From the NCBI GenBank assembly GCA_041685075.1, contig JAWLGN010000117.1, positions 1-16,003 of the forward strand: a DNA stretch of 16,003 nucleotides, read 5' to 3'. Source of the stretch: JAMCRM01 sp041685075. GTDB taxonomy: Bacteria > Acidobacteriota > Terriglobia > Bryobacterales > Bryobacteraceae. Of the stretch, positions 1 through 8,805 are shown in pieces (position 1 is the first letter of the stretch; every line of letters starts with the position of its first letter). Position numbers and translations under genes: made by a program. The notes beneath the pieces were generated by a model that worked only from the letters and a program-made list of their open reading frames with translations, ran no database searches and had not been told where the DNA came from.

Positions 1-4
1 AGCG

Positions 5-1510
5 CTACAGCCCCGTCGAGCCCTCGCGCAGGGGCGGGAAGCCGTGCCGGGCAAAATCGAACCGGTAGAACGGCGCGATGGTGACGTCCTGGGCGCCGGC
101 TTCCTGCAAGCGCCGGGCCAGGCGCTTCATGTCCTGGCCCCAGTCGAGGTCCGAATCCGCCAGGATGCGCTCCGGCCGGCTGCCTGCCAGTGCGTTGGTG
201 TACGGCAGGTAGTCGGGATGGCTCAGGGCGGAGGTCAGGACCAGCCAGCCTATGGCGACAGCCAGCGCGCCGCGGGCCATGGCGCGGGTGCGTGCCAGTT
301 CCAGCAAGTGCACCGCCGCCACCGCCGCCACCACCGCCATCGCCAGGTAGATGGGCAGAATGTGCCGCACGCCGATGTTAATGCGGCTGTAGAACCCCAC
401 CGCCAGAACCGCCGCCATGAAGGCGACAGGAACGAAGCGGGCGGCAGCGCGGGACTTCCGCAGACAGAGGAGCGTTCCGAAAATCGCCAACCCCAGGAAC
501 GCCAGCGGTGTTTTCACCGCCAGGATCACCAGGTAGTAGTACCAGAAGCCGTGCTCGGATATCTCGCCCAGAAGGTAGGAACGGTGGCCCAGCTCGTTGT
601 GCCGGGCGACTTCGTCGATGCCCTGGAACAGTTCCGGGGCGGGCACGCTGAAGCCCAGGTACTCGGAGTGGCCGAAGGAGAAGCGGTATCCGGCCCAGAT
701 GACGAGGCAGGCCACCAGCACCGCCGCAGCGAGGGGCAGCAGGCGCCGGTACGCCGCCCGGGCAACTTCGCGCCACGGCGGGCGAACCGCGGCGATGTAC
801 CAGGCGAGCGCCGCCGCCGCCGTGACCGGCAGAAAGAGCAGGGTCGAGAACTTCGAGAGCACCGCCAGTGCGGCCGTGACGCCGAATAGCGCGCTGCGGC
901 CCAGGGTGGGCCGTTCGAGCCAGACCCACCCGGCGAGAAAGGCGGCGCCCAGGAAGGCCGTGAGCGCCATGTCGGTGGTGGAGAGGCCCGCGTGCGCCAG
1001 CACCGCCGGCAGAAAGGAAAACAGGAAGACCGCCGCCACCGCCTGCAGGGTTCCGAACGAGCGCCGGGCCCACCACCAGACCACCGCGCAGGCGATCCAG
1101 AAGAACGGCAAAATACCGGCGCGAGAGAGCGCCAGAGTAAGATCGTAATTGCCGCCGCTGTACAGGATCGCCTCGCCTTCGAGGGTCATGTGAGGTTGGC
1201 CATGCGACCGCGCACCGAACAGATAGGGTCCCAGGGCGGCCATGGCGCGCGAGAGCGGCGGATGCTGGGCTTCCAAGGTGTAAGTGCCGCGATCGAGCCA
1301 TTCCATGCCGCAGCCCAGATGCGCGGGTTCGTCGCTGGTGTGGTTAAAGACCGTGTAAGTGCCGGCGATGCGCAGCGATGCCAAAGCTACCAGAACGAGG
1401 CATATGTACAGGGAGCGGGCGGCCACCCATTTCTCGATCCGCACCGCCACGGGCGGGCCGGAGACGGGATGCTTCTGTGCCTCTGTGCGCGCCTTTCGCC
1501 GCCGGGACAT
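5..1510 (-). CDS. GT39/PMT-like membrane glycosyltransferase
   Basis: About 501 aa with roughly ten hydrophobic segments (near residues 34-51, 132-148, 155-172, 183-198, 207-240, 258-276, 324-350, 360-374, 383-402 and 413-428). The first periplasmic loop carries HTSDEPAH (D60-E61) and later HPPL, the acidic catalytic loop and downstream motif of the PMT/ArnT family. This family transfers sugars from polyprenyl-phosphate carriers to protein or lipid. GVRHILPIYL (380-389) and DSDLDWGQD near the C-terminus are typical of the acidobacterial/planctomycete branch. The acceptor and the sugar cannot be deduced. The start at 1510 is an ATG followed by a basic N-terminus. The open frame continues upstream to 1651, but that part is Arg-rich, overlaps the iscS promoter and looks non-coding. 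The soluble tail after the WGQD motif is only about 45 aa, which seems short. It is divergent from iscS. Confidence 0.85.
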   Translation of the reverse strand: MSRRRKARTEAQKHPVSGPPVAVRIEKWVAARSLYICLVLVALASLRIAGTYTVFNHTSDEPAHLGCGMEWLDRGTYTLEAQHPPLSRAMAALGPYLFGARSHGQPHMTLEGEAILYSGGNYDLTLALSRAGILPFFWIACAVVWWWARRSFGTLQAVAAVFLFSFLPAVLAHAGLSTTDMALTAFLGAAFLAGWVWLERPTLGRSALFGVTAALAVLSKFSTLLFLPVTAAAALAWYIAAVRPPWREVARAAYRRLLPLAAAVLVACLVIWAGYRFSFGHSEYLGFSVPAPELFQGIDEVARHNELGHRSYLLGEISEHGFWYYYLVILAVKTPLAFLGLAIFGTLLCLRKSRAAARFVPVAFMAAVLAVGFYSRINIGVRHILPIYLAMAVVAAVAAVHLLELARTRAMARGALAVAIGWLVLTSALSHPDYLPYTNALAGSRPERILADSDLDWGQDMKRLARRLQEAGAQDVTIAPFYRFDFARHGFPPLREGSTGL

Positions 1511-1566
1511 GCAGGCATCGTAACATGCGCGGCGACCGGCCCGGCGCCGGCGTGGGCGGGCGCGGT

Positions 1567-1596
1567 TTGACAGTGCGGGGCGGCGAAAAGTACACT
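1567..1596 (+). promoter_or_regulatory. sigma-70-like promoter of iscS
   Basis: A perfect -35 box TTGACA (1567-1572) is followed after 18 nt by TACACT (1591-1596, four of six matches to TATAAT). Transcription would start near 1603 and give a leader of about 47 nt before iscS. No IscR-binding site was recognised by eye, and no iscR gene is present in the window. Confidence 0.6.
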
Positions 1597-1629
1597 CAAC
1601 ATGGAGCCGCCTCGCGGCGCCGGGCCGCG

Positions 1630-1646
1630 AGCCTGTCCCCCAGGCT
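1630..1646 (+). promoter_or_regulatory. Small hairpin immediately before the iscS start
   Basis: AGCCTG (1630-1635) and CAGGCT (1641-1646) form a perfect 6-bp stem with a 5-nt loop TCCCC, ending 3 nt before the iscS ATG. No purine-rich Shine-Dalgarno is visible in this leader, so the hairpin occupies the place where a ribosome-binding site would be. Function is inferred only; a 6-bp stem is common by chance in GC-rich DNA. Confidence 0.3.
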
Positions 1647-1649
1647 GTC

Positions 1650-2861
1650 ATGAAGACCCCGATTTATCTCGATAACCACGCCACCACACCGGTGGATCCG
1701 CGCGTCCTGGAGGCCATGCTGCCGTACTTCACCACCCGCTTCGGCAACGCCGCCAGCCGCAACCACAGCTTCGGATGGGAGGCAGAGCAGGCCGTGAAAG
1801 AGGCGCGCCGCAAGGTGGCCGCGCTGATCGGAGCGAGCGACCGGGAGATCATCTTCACCAGCGGCGCCACCGAATCCGACAACCTGGCCATCAAGGGCGC
1901 GGCCGAGACGTACGGGCAGCAGGGCGACCACATCGTAACCTGCGCGACCGAGCACAAGGCCGTGCTGGATACCTGCAAACGGCTGGAGAAGCGCGGCTTC
2001 CGGGTGACCTACTTACCGGTGGGGCGCGACGGCCGCATCGATCTCGCGGAGCTGGCGGCCGCGATTACGGACCGCACCATCCTGGTGAGCATCATGGCGG
2101 CCAACAACGAAATCGGGGTGCTCCAGCCGGTGCGCGAGATCGGCGCTTTGTGCCGCGAGCGCGGCGTGCTGTTCCACACCGACGCGGTGCAGGCCGCCGG
2201 CAAGGTGCCGCTCGACGTGGAGGCCGATTCGATCGACCTGGCCTCGCTTTCCGCCCACAAGATGTACGGACCCAAGGGCGTGGGCGCGCTCTACGTGCGG
2301 AGCCGGAACCCGCGGGTGCAGCTTGCCGCCCAGATGGATGGCGGCGGCCACGAGCGCGCCATGCGGTCCGGCACCCTGAACGTGCCCGGCATCGTGGGCT
2401 TCGGCGAAGCCTGCGAGATCTGCCGGCGCGAGATGCCCGAGGAAGCCCCGCGGCTGGCCGCGCTGCGCGACCGCTTGAAGGCGAAGCTCGAAGCCAGGCT
2501 CGACGAGGTCTACGTCAACGGCTCGATGGAGCACCGGCTGCCCAATAACCTGAATATGAGCTTCGCTTACGTGGAGGGCGAATCGCTGCTGATGGGGATC
2601 AGCGAGGTGGCGGTTTCGAGCGGCTCTGCCTGCACCTCCGCGACGCTCCAGCCCAGCCACGTGCTCAAGGCGCTGGGCGTGGGGGACGAACTGGCCCACA
2701 CCTCCATTCGCTTTGGCCTGGGCCGCTTCAACACCGAGGAGGAGATCGACTACACGGCCGGGCGCGTCATCGAAACGGTGAAGCGGCTGCGGGAACTCTC
2801 CCCGCTCTACGAGATGGCCAAAGAAGGGGTGGACCTGAAGAAAGTGGATTGGGGCGGCTAG
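1650..2861 (+). CDS. iscS: Cysteine desulfurase IscS
   Basis: A 403-aa PLP enzyme that takes sulfur from L-cysteine as a persulfide and passes it to IscU for Fe-S cluster assembly. Length and residue numbering nearly match E. coli IscS. The N-terminus has YLDNHATTPVDPRV. The PLP lysine is K204 in SAHKMYGPKG. Cofactor-contact residues H102 (ATEH), D178 and Q181 (HTDAVQ) are present. The mobile catalytic cysteine is C328 in SSGSACTSA, and the loop type is the IscS (group I) form rather than SufS. The ATG at 1650 gives the conserved MKTPIYLDNH start. It is the first gene of iscS-iscU-hscB, behind a TTGACA/TACACT promoter. It ends KKVDWGG*, and the next start codon follows at once. Confidence 0.97.
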   Translation: MKTPIYLDNHATTPVDPRVLEAMLPYFTTRFGNAASRNHSFGWEAEQAVKEARRKVAALIGASDREIIFTSGATESDNLAIKGAAETYGQQGDHIVTCATEHKAVLDTCKRLEKRGFRVTYLPVGRDGRIDLAELAAAITDRTILVSIMAANNEIGVLQPVREIGALCRERGVLFHTDAVQAAGKVPLDVEADSIDLASLSAHKMYGPKGVGALYVRSRNPRVQLAAQMDGGGHERAMRSGTLNVPGIVGFGEACEICRREMPEEAPRLAALRDRLKAKLEARLDEVYVNGSMEHRLPNNLNMSFAYVEGESLLMGISEVAVSSGSACTSATLQPSHVLKALGVGDELAHTSIRFGLGRFNTEEEIDYTAGRVIETVKRLRELSPLYEMAKEGVDLKKVDWGG

Positions 2862-3260
2862 GTGAGTTACTCGAAGACGCTCCTCGACCACTTCAACAAC
2901 CCGCGCAACGTGGGATCGCTCGACCGCAACGATCCCGCGGTGGGCACCGGCATGGTTGGAGCGCCCGCCTGCGGCGACGTGATGAAGCTGCAGGTGAAGG
3001 TGGACCCGGAGAGCGGCGTCATCGAGGAGGCGTGCTTCAAGACCTTCGGCTGCTCGAGCGCGATTGCCAGTTCCTCGCTCGCCACCGAGTGGCTGAAGGG
3101 CAGGACGGTGGACGAGGCGCTCCAGATCCGCAATACCGAGATCGCCACCGAGTTGAGCCTGCCCCCGGTAAAGGTCCACTGTTCGGTGCTGGCCGAGGAC
3201 GCCATCCGCGCCGCCATCGCGGATTACAAAAAGAAACGGGCGCGGCACGAGGCGGAATGA
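2862..3260 (+). CDS. iscU: Fe-S cluster scaffold protein IscU
   Basis: A 132-aa scaffold on which IscS sulfur and iron are assembled into [2Fe-2S] clusters. All three cluster cysteines are present: C37 in PACGD with D39, C64 in FGCSSA, and C107 next to H106 in VHCSV. The HscA-recognition motif LPPVK is intact at 100-104, consistent with a working HscA/HscB pair in the same organism. It starts with GTG at 2862, directly after the iscS stop codon (no gap), which implies translational coupling. Compared with the E. coli protein there is a one-residue shift before the second cysteine and a charged Lys/Arg-rich tail. Confidence 0.97.
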   Translation: MSYSKTLLDHFNNPRNVGSLDRNDPAVGTGMVGAPACGDVMKLQVKVDPESGVIEEACFKTFGCSSAIASSSLATEWLKGRTVDEALQIRNTEIATELSLPPVKVHCSVLAEDAIRAAIADYKKKRARHEAE

Positions 3261-3261
3261 A

Positions 3262-3771
3262 GTGGATCTCCGCACCCCGGATTACTTCGCCTTCTTCGGC
3301 CTGCCGCGCCGCCTGACGATCGACGCGGCGGAACTGGAGCGGCGCTACTACGACCTCAGCCGGCGATTGCATCCGGACGTCCATTTCCGCCGCGGCCCTC
3401 GGGAGCAACAGGAATCGCTCGAAGCCGCCGCCATTCTGAACGACGCCTACCGCACCCTCAAGGATCCCGCCACACGCGCCGAGTACCTGCTGCGCAGCGA
3501 GGGCGTGGAGGTCGCCGAGCGCGTCCCGCAGGAGTTGATCGAGGAGGTCTACGGCTACAACCTGGCGCTGGAGGAAGCCGATGCGGAGGCGCTGGCCGAG
3601 GCGCGGCGGAAGTTCGCCGGGATGCTGGAAGATACCGCGGCCGAACTGGAGCAGGCCGCGCGGCGCTACGACGCCGAACCCGGCCCGGAGGCGCTGGCGC
3701 GTGTGGGCGCGCTGGTCGGGCGGCGGCGCTTTCTCACCAGGCTGCTGGCCGCGGCGGAATCGCGCGCGTAG
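3262..3771 (+). CDS. hscB: Fe-S assembly J-domain co-chaperone HscB
   Basis: A 169-aa type III J-protein that delivers IscU to HscA and stimulates its ATPase. The N-terminal J domain begins DYFAFFGLPRR and carries the invariant HPD at residues 37-39 (RLHPDV). Next come the ILNDAYRTLKDPATRAEYLL helix and linker typical of HscB. A C-terminal three-helix domain (about 85-169) with many Glu residues binds IscU. Size matches the family (about 170 aa). The start is GTG at 3262, 1 nt after the iscU stop; a GAGG at 3249-3252 lies 9 nt upstream and no ATG is available in frame. Its partner hscA is not adjacent but 3 kb further on, past treZ and crp. Confidence 0.93.
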   Translation: MDLRTPDYFAFFGLPRRLTIDAAELERRYYDLSRRLHPDVHFRRGPREQQESLEAAAILNDAYRTLKDPATRAEYLLRSEGVEVAERVPQELIEEVYGYNLALEEADAEALAEARRKFAGMLEDTAAELEQAARRYDAEPGPEALARVGALVGRRRFLTRLLAAAESRA

Positions 3772-3835
3772 CGTGCGCCGCTGTACCAACTCGCACCGCG
3801 GGTGGAAGGCCGCGTGCAACGCCTCCGAAGCGCAG

Positions 3836-4081
3836 ATGAAAACCCAACCCGCCGGTCAGACTGTGGCCCACGCCGCCGCCCATCGCCTTCTTTCACCGAG
3901 AGAAATTGAAGTGCTGCGCCTGGTGGCGGATGGAAAGACCACCCGGGAAGTGGCCCTCGAGCTGGGGATCTCGTTCAAGACGGCCGCCTGCCACCGCAGC
4001 AACATCATGGCGAAGCTCGAGGTGCACGAGACGGCTTCGCTCGTCCGCCGGGCCATCCGGTATGGACTGATCGAGCCGTAA
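3836..4081 (+). CDS. Receiver-less LuxR/GerE-type HTH regulator
   Basis: An 81-aa protein that is almost entirely a GerE (LuxR C-terminal) helix-turn-helix. LSPREIEVLRLV opens the domain at 19-30, DGKTTREVALELGIS forms the scaffold and turn, and HRSNIMAKLEVHETASLVRRAIRYG is the recognition helix and C-terminal helix. The canonical KTVxxH is here KTAACH, so Ala and Cys (C52) replace the usual residues. There is no receiver or autoinducer domain. The ATG at 3836 is chosen. A GTG at 3773, 1 nt after the hscB stop, would add 21 residues and is a plausible alternative. It follows hscB on the same strand, so it is probably co-transcribed with the isc genes. It ends 2 nt from the end of the opposing treZ. 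Its target is unknown; autoregulation or control of the isc locus is inference. Confidence 0.85.
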   Translation: MKTQPAGQTVAHAAAHRLLSPREIEVLRLVADGKTTREVALELGISFKTAACHRSNIMAKLEVHETASLVRRAIRYGLIEP

Positions 4082-4083
4082 GT

Positions 4084-5838
4084 CTATTGCGCGGCCAGCC
4101 AGGCGCGCACCGCGGGGTCGGCGGTGTTCCCCAGGATGGCGACGCTGTCGGGCGGCAGTTCGAGTCTCGAACCGGCGGGAAAGGACGCCAGCAGGAGGCC
4201 CTCTCCCACGCGCAACGGTGCGGCAAACGGGCGCGGCCCCAGGTTCACCAGCACGCGCACGGGGCCGCGCTCCATCTCGAAGCGGTCCGCTTCGGCACGG
4301 GCGCGTACCCGGTCCAGGCGGCCGTCGAGCAGCGCCGGAATCGCCCGGCGCAGCCGGATGAGAGCGCGGTGCCAGGCCAGCATCTCCGCTCCCAGCGCCG
4401 ACGCACGGCCGTCCCAATCGAGCTTCGAGTTTTCGAAGGTGGCGGGGTCCTGCGGGTCCGGGATTTCGGCGGGGTCCCAGCCGAAGCGGGCGAACTCATG
4501 ACGCCGGCCCGCGGAAACGGCGCGCGCCAGCGTCGGCTCCTCGTGGTGGGTGAAGTATTGGAACGGCGTCGTGGCGGCCCACTCCTCGCCCTGAAAGAGC
4601 AGCGGGATGAAGGGCGCGGTCATGACGAGCGCGGCCCCGATTTTGAGGCGCCCGGGGTTGAGCAGGTGGCTGCTGCGGTCGCCGCGGGCGCGGTTGCCGA
4701 TCTGATCGTGGTTCTGCAGGAAACCGAGCAACTGGCGGCCGGTAACGCCTTCGAGCGGACGCCCGTGGCGGCGCTCGCGGTAGCGCGAGTAACGCCCGTC
4801 GTAGACGAAGCCCCGGGTGACGGCCTTCACCAGGTGATCGAGAGAACCGAAGTCGGCGTAGTAGCCGTTGCGCTCTCCGGTGAGTACGGTGTGCAGCGCG
4901 TGATGGAAGTCGTCGCTCCACTGCGCGTCCATGCCGTAGCCGCCGAGCGAGACCGGACGGATGACGCGCGGGTCGTTCAAATCGCTCTCGGCGATGACGG
5001 CCAGGTGGCGGTCGAGTTCGGTTTCGAGCGCCCGCACCTCGCAGGCGAGCTGCTCCAGGAAGTGCACCGCCGAAGTGTCGATAATGGCATGCACGGCGTC
5101 GATGCGGAGGCCGTCGAAGTGGTAATCGCGCAGCCACATGCGGGCGTTGTCGCAGAAGAAGCGGCGCACCTCGCGGCTGCCGGGGCCATCCAGGTTGACG
5201 GCCTCGCCCCAGGGGGTGTGGTAGCGGCTGCTGAAGTAGGGACCGAAGCGGCCCAGGTAGTTGCCGGCGGGTCCCAGGTGGTTGTACACCACGTCGAGCA
5301 CCACCGCCAGCCCGGCTTCATGGCAGGCGTTCACCAGGCGCTTGAGGGCGTCCGGCGGGCCGTAGGCGTGGTGCGGGGCGTAGAGGTCCACGCCGTCGTA
5401 GCCCCACCCCCACTTTCCGGAAAACTCACCCACAGGCATCAGTTCGACGTGCGTCACCCCGAGGTTCACCAGGTGAGGCAGGCGGGAGATGGCGGCATCG
5501 AAGGTGCCTTCGGGCGTGAACGTGCCGATGTGCAGCTCGTAGAAGACCGCGGAGGCGAGCGGCGGAGCCTGCCACCCGTGGTCGGTCCAGCGAAACCGTC
5601 GGTGATCCACCATGCGGGAGAGGCCGTGGATGCCGGAGGGCTGCCAGGGAGAGCGCGGGTCGGGAAAGGGTCCTTCACCGTCCAGGATGAAGCCGTAATC
5701 GGCGCCTTCGGATGCGTTCGGGACCGGGGCGCTCCACCAGCCGCCGCCGTCGGGCTGCATGGGATGGCGGGCGCCGTCGACCACTACCTCCACGGCGGCG
5801 GGTTTAGGCGCCCATACCCGGATGTGAGATGCGGTCAT
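4084..5838 (-). CDS. treZ: Malto-oligosyltrehalose trehalohydrolase TreZ (GH13)
   Basis: A 584-aa cytosolic glycoside hydrolase that releases trehalose from maltooligosyltrehalose, the second step of the TreY-TreZ route from glycogen or maltodextrin. An N-terminal CBM48-like beta-sandwich (IRVWAPKPAAVEVVV, 6-20) precedes the GH13 barrel. Conserved regions visible are DVVYNHLGP (182-190), GLRIDAVH with nucleophile D247, AESDLND with acid/base E284, and LQNHDQIGN with D378. QWSDDFHHALH (306-316) and ERNGYYADF (322-330) are TreZ hallmarks that separate it from GlgB and GlgX. The ATG at 5838 begins MTASHIRVWAP. The frame is open to 6039, but that extension is not family-like. No treY, treX or treS lies nearby. 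The TAGAAT-like box at 5853-5858 is weak and would give a nearly leaderless transcript. Confidence 0.93.
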   Translation of the reverse strand: MTASHIRVWAPKPAAVEVVVDGARHPMQPDGGGWWSAPVPNASEGADYGFILDGEGPFPDPRSPWQPSGIHGLSRMVDHRRFRWTDHGWQAPPLASAVFYELHIGTFTPEGTFDAAISRLPHLVNLGVTHVELMPVGEFSGKWGWGYDGVDLYAPHHAYGPPDALKRLVNACHEAGLAVVLDVVYNHLGPAGNYLGRFGPYFSSRYHTPWGEAVNLDGPGSREVRRFFCDNARMWLRDYHFDGLRIDAVHAIIDTSAVHFLEQLACEVRALETELDRHLAVIAESDLNDPRVIRPVSLGGYGMDAQWSDDFHHALHTVLTGERNGYYADFGSLDHLVKAVTRGFVYDGRYSRYRERRHGRPLEGVTGRQLLGFLQNHDQIGNRARGDRSSHLLNPGRLKIGAALVMTAPFIPLLFQGEEWAATTPFQYFTHHEEPTLARAVSAGRRHEFARFGWDPAEIPDPQDPATFENSKLDWDGRASALGAEMLAWHRALIRLRRAIPALLDGRLDRVRARAEADRFEMERGPVRVLVNLGPRPFAAPLRVGEGLLLASFPAGSRLELPPDSVAILGNTADPAVRAWLAAQ

Positions 5839-6113
5839 CGTGACAAATACCGATTCTACGGCACTCGCGACGGAGCCTGGCATCTGTACTCCGCCGGACA
5901 ACACACGCCTGTATGTGAAGCGCCGCACGCCGGATAGGGGAGATTTCCCCCCAATCGGCCTCGCGCATCGGCTATTTGCCCGACGCGCAAAACCCGACCC
6001 CGCTGCTAATTTGAGTGGCATACCGGATTGACCCCGCACCTGCCGCGCGCCGCCGGCGGGAGGGCGAGGTGTCCCGGACGCGATGCGCCACAGGTGGATT
6101 CGGAGGAGGTGTC
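5839..6113. promoter_or_regulatory. Divergent treZ/crp intergenic region with palindrome
   Basis: 275 bp separate the two divergent starts. A 14-bp near-palindrome, GGGGAGATTTCCCC (5937-5950, two central mismatches), lies about 99 bp upstream of treZ and 164 bp upstream of crp, and could be an operator. Possible weak promoter elements are a minus-strand TAGAAT (5853-5858) towards treZ and an extended -10-like TGCTAATTT (6004-6012) towards crp; neither has a convincing -35. No full TGTGA-N6-TCACA site was found. Confidence 0.3.
6102..6110 (+). promoter_or_regulatory. Strong Shine-Dalgarno that fixes the crp-family start
   Basis: GGAGGAGGT lies 3 nt before the ATG at 6114 and contains AGGAGGT, complementary to the 16S rRNA tail. 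It sets the start of the Crp/Fnr protein despite an open frame running back to 6015. Confidence 0.8.
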
Positions 6114-6797
6114 ATGATACCAAGCGGCGTGAGAGCATCCGCCCAGGAACAACGCATGGACGCGCTGGCGTATCTGCCGCGCAAGGAGATGATCCGCTAT
6201 CGGCGGGGCCATGTTATCTACGACCAGATGCGGCCCTCCGCAGGCATTTATCTGATTATTCAGGGCCGCGTGAAAGCCTGCGTCACTCTGGAGGACGGTA
6301 CGCAGGCGGCGCTGGGAATCTACTCCCGGGACGACTTTTTCGGCGAGTCCGGACTGCTGGGCCCGCAGGCTTATCCGGAACGAGCCACCACCCTGGAAGA
6401 TACTTCCGTGATGATGTGGACCCGCGCCGAGATCGAAGAACAGATCGAACAGCAGCCGCGCCTGGGGATGGCGCTGGTGCAGATGGCGGTGTCCCGCTGC
6501 CTGGACCTGGAAACGCGCCTGGAGGCGCTGGCCAACGAGAAGACGCCCGCACGCGTGGCGCGGGCCATCGCGGAATTCGCCGAGCGGCAGGGCACGCTCA
6601 AGGAGGACGGCAGCATCCACGTTCCACCGCTCACCCACCAGCTCATCGCCGAGTACGTGGGCACGTCGCGCGAGATCGTTACCTTTCAGATGAACCAGTT
6701 GCGGCAATCGGGTTACATCCGGTATTCGCGGCGGGGCATCGAAGTTCAGCTCCAGGCGCTCAAGGAGCACCTGCACCCGATGGCGGCACGCGCCTGA
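6114..6797 (+). CDS. Crp/Fnr-family transcriptional regulator
   Basis: A 227-aa regulator. A cyclic-nucleotide-binding beta-roll spans about 25-120, with FFGESGLLG (75-83) and PERATT (88-93) in the place of the phosphate-binding cassette. A long dimer helix (about 115-142) is followed by a C-terminal winged helix: LTHQLIAEYVGTSREIVTFQMNQLRQ (173-198), then GYIRYSRRGIEV. The recognition helix keeps the SRE start, but the CRP-type third Arg is replaced. Only two cysteines (C56, C129) are present and there is no N-terminal Cys cluster, so it is not an oxygen-sensing [4Fe-4S] FNR. The ligand is unknown. Start is set by the strong AGGAGGT. hscA follows after 28 nt, so the two are probably one transcription unit, possibly linking hscA expression to the regulator's signal (inference). 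Confidence 0.9.
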   Translation: MIPSGVRASAQEQRMDALAYLPRKEMIRYRRGHVIYDQMRPSAGIYLIIQGRVKACVTLEDGTQAALGIYSRDDFFGESGLLGPQAYPERATTLEDTSVMMWTRAEIEEQIEQQPRLGMALVQMAVSRCLDLETRLEALANEKTPARVARAIAEFAERQGTLKEDGSIHVPPLTHQLIAEYVGTSREIVTFQMNQLRQSGYIRYSRRGIEVQLQALKEHLHPMAARA

Positions 6798-6801
6798 ACC
6801 C

Positions 6802-6825
6802 TGAACCCCGATACGATAGGGGTTC

Positions 6826-6826
<1 letters not shown>
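6802..6826 (+). promoter_or_regulatory. Inverted repeat masking the hscA ribosome-binding site
   Basis: TGAACCCC (6802-6809) and GGGGTTCA (6819-6826) are a perfect 8-bp inverted repeat around a 9-nt loop GATACGATA. The 3' arm contains the only purine-rich RBS candidate (AGGGG, 6818-6822) and the A of the hscA start codon. TGAACCC also occurs at 6795-6801, beginning with the crp-family stop codon, so the left arm exists as a tandem duplicate. It could be an mRNA hairpin limiting hscA translation or a DNA operator; the sequence does not distinguish them. Confidence 0.45.
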
Positions 6827-8655
<1,829 letters not shown>

Positions 8656-8710
8656 ATGCCCGGCCGCTCGTGCCTGTGCTACCGCGCGCGGGCCGAGACC
8701 TGCGAGCGCG

Positions 8711-8729
8711 GGCCCGGGACTGCCGGGCC
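8711..8729 (+). terminator. Possible GC-rich terminator hairpin after hscA
   Basis: GGCCCGG (8711-8717) pairs with CCGGGCC (8723-8729) around a 5-nt loop, 56 nt after the hscA stop and before the rpmI promoter. No T-tract follows, so it is at best an atypical terminator. Confidence 0.3.
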
Positions 8730-8758
8730 GCCGCCAGTGGCTGGGGAAGCCGCTGAAG

Positions 8759-8767
8759 TGCTATAAT
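8759..8767 (+). promoter_or_regulatory. Extended -10 promoter of rpmI-rplT
   Basis: TGC-TATAAT (TG at 8759-8760, perfect TATAAT at 8762-8767) forms an extended -10 element. No good -35 is present at 16-18 nt upstream, as expected for this promoter class. Transcription would begin near 8774 and leave a leader of about 32 nt before rpmI. That is too short for a large ribosomal-protein autoregulatory leader. Confidence 0.65.
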
Positions 8768-8805
8768 TCAAAAGTCTTACCTGTTCAAAGACCCGAGACA
8801 TCGTT

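Noticed and set aside
308..345. CACCGCCGC short tandem repeat in the GT39 gene
   Set aside because: It is explained by the Ala/Val-rich membrane helix codons (AVVAAVAAV) in a high-GC gene.
1511..1651. N-terminal extension of the GT39 gene to 1651
   Set aside because: Arg-rich, not membrane-like, and overlaps the iscS promoter and start codon.
2013..3275. 420-aa minus-strand ORF opposite iscS-iscU
   Set aside because: Spans two conserved genes in antisense and shows no family pattern.
4087..5937. 616-aa plus-strand ORF opposite treZ
   Set aside because: It mirrors treZ codons in antisense, is full of Val/Gly/Ala/Arg/His low-complexity text and has no recognisable domain; treZ on the minus strand has all GH13 motifs.
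6015..6113. Upstream start at 6015 for the Crp/Fnr gene
   Set aside because: A strong AGGAGGT sits directly before the ATG at 6114, and the extension is Arg/Gly-rich with no family match.
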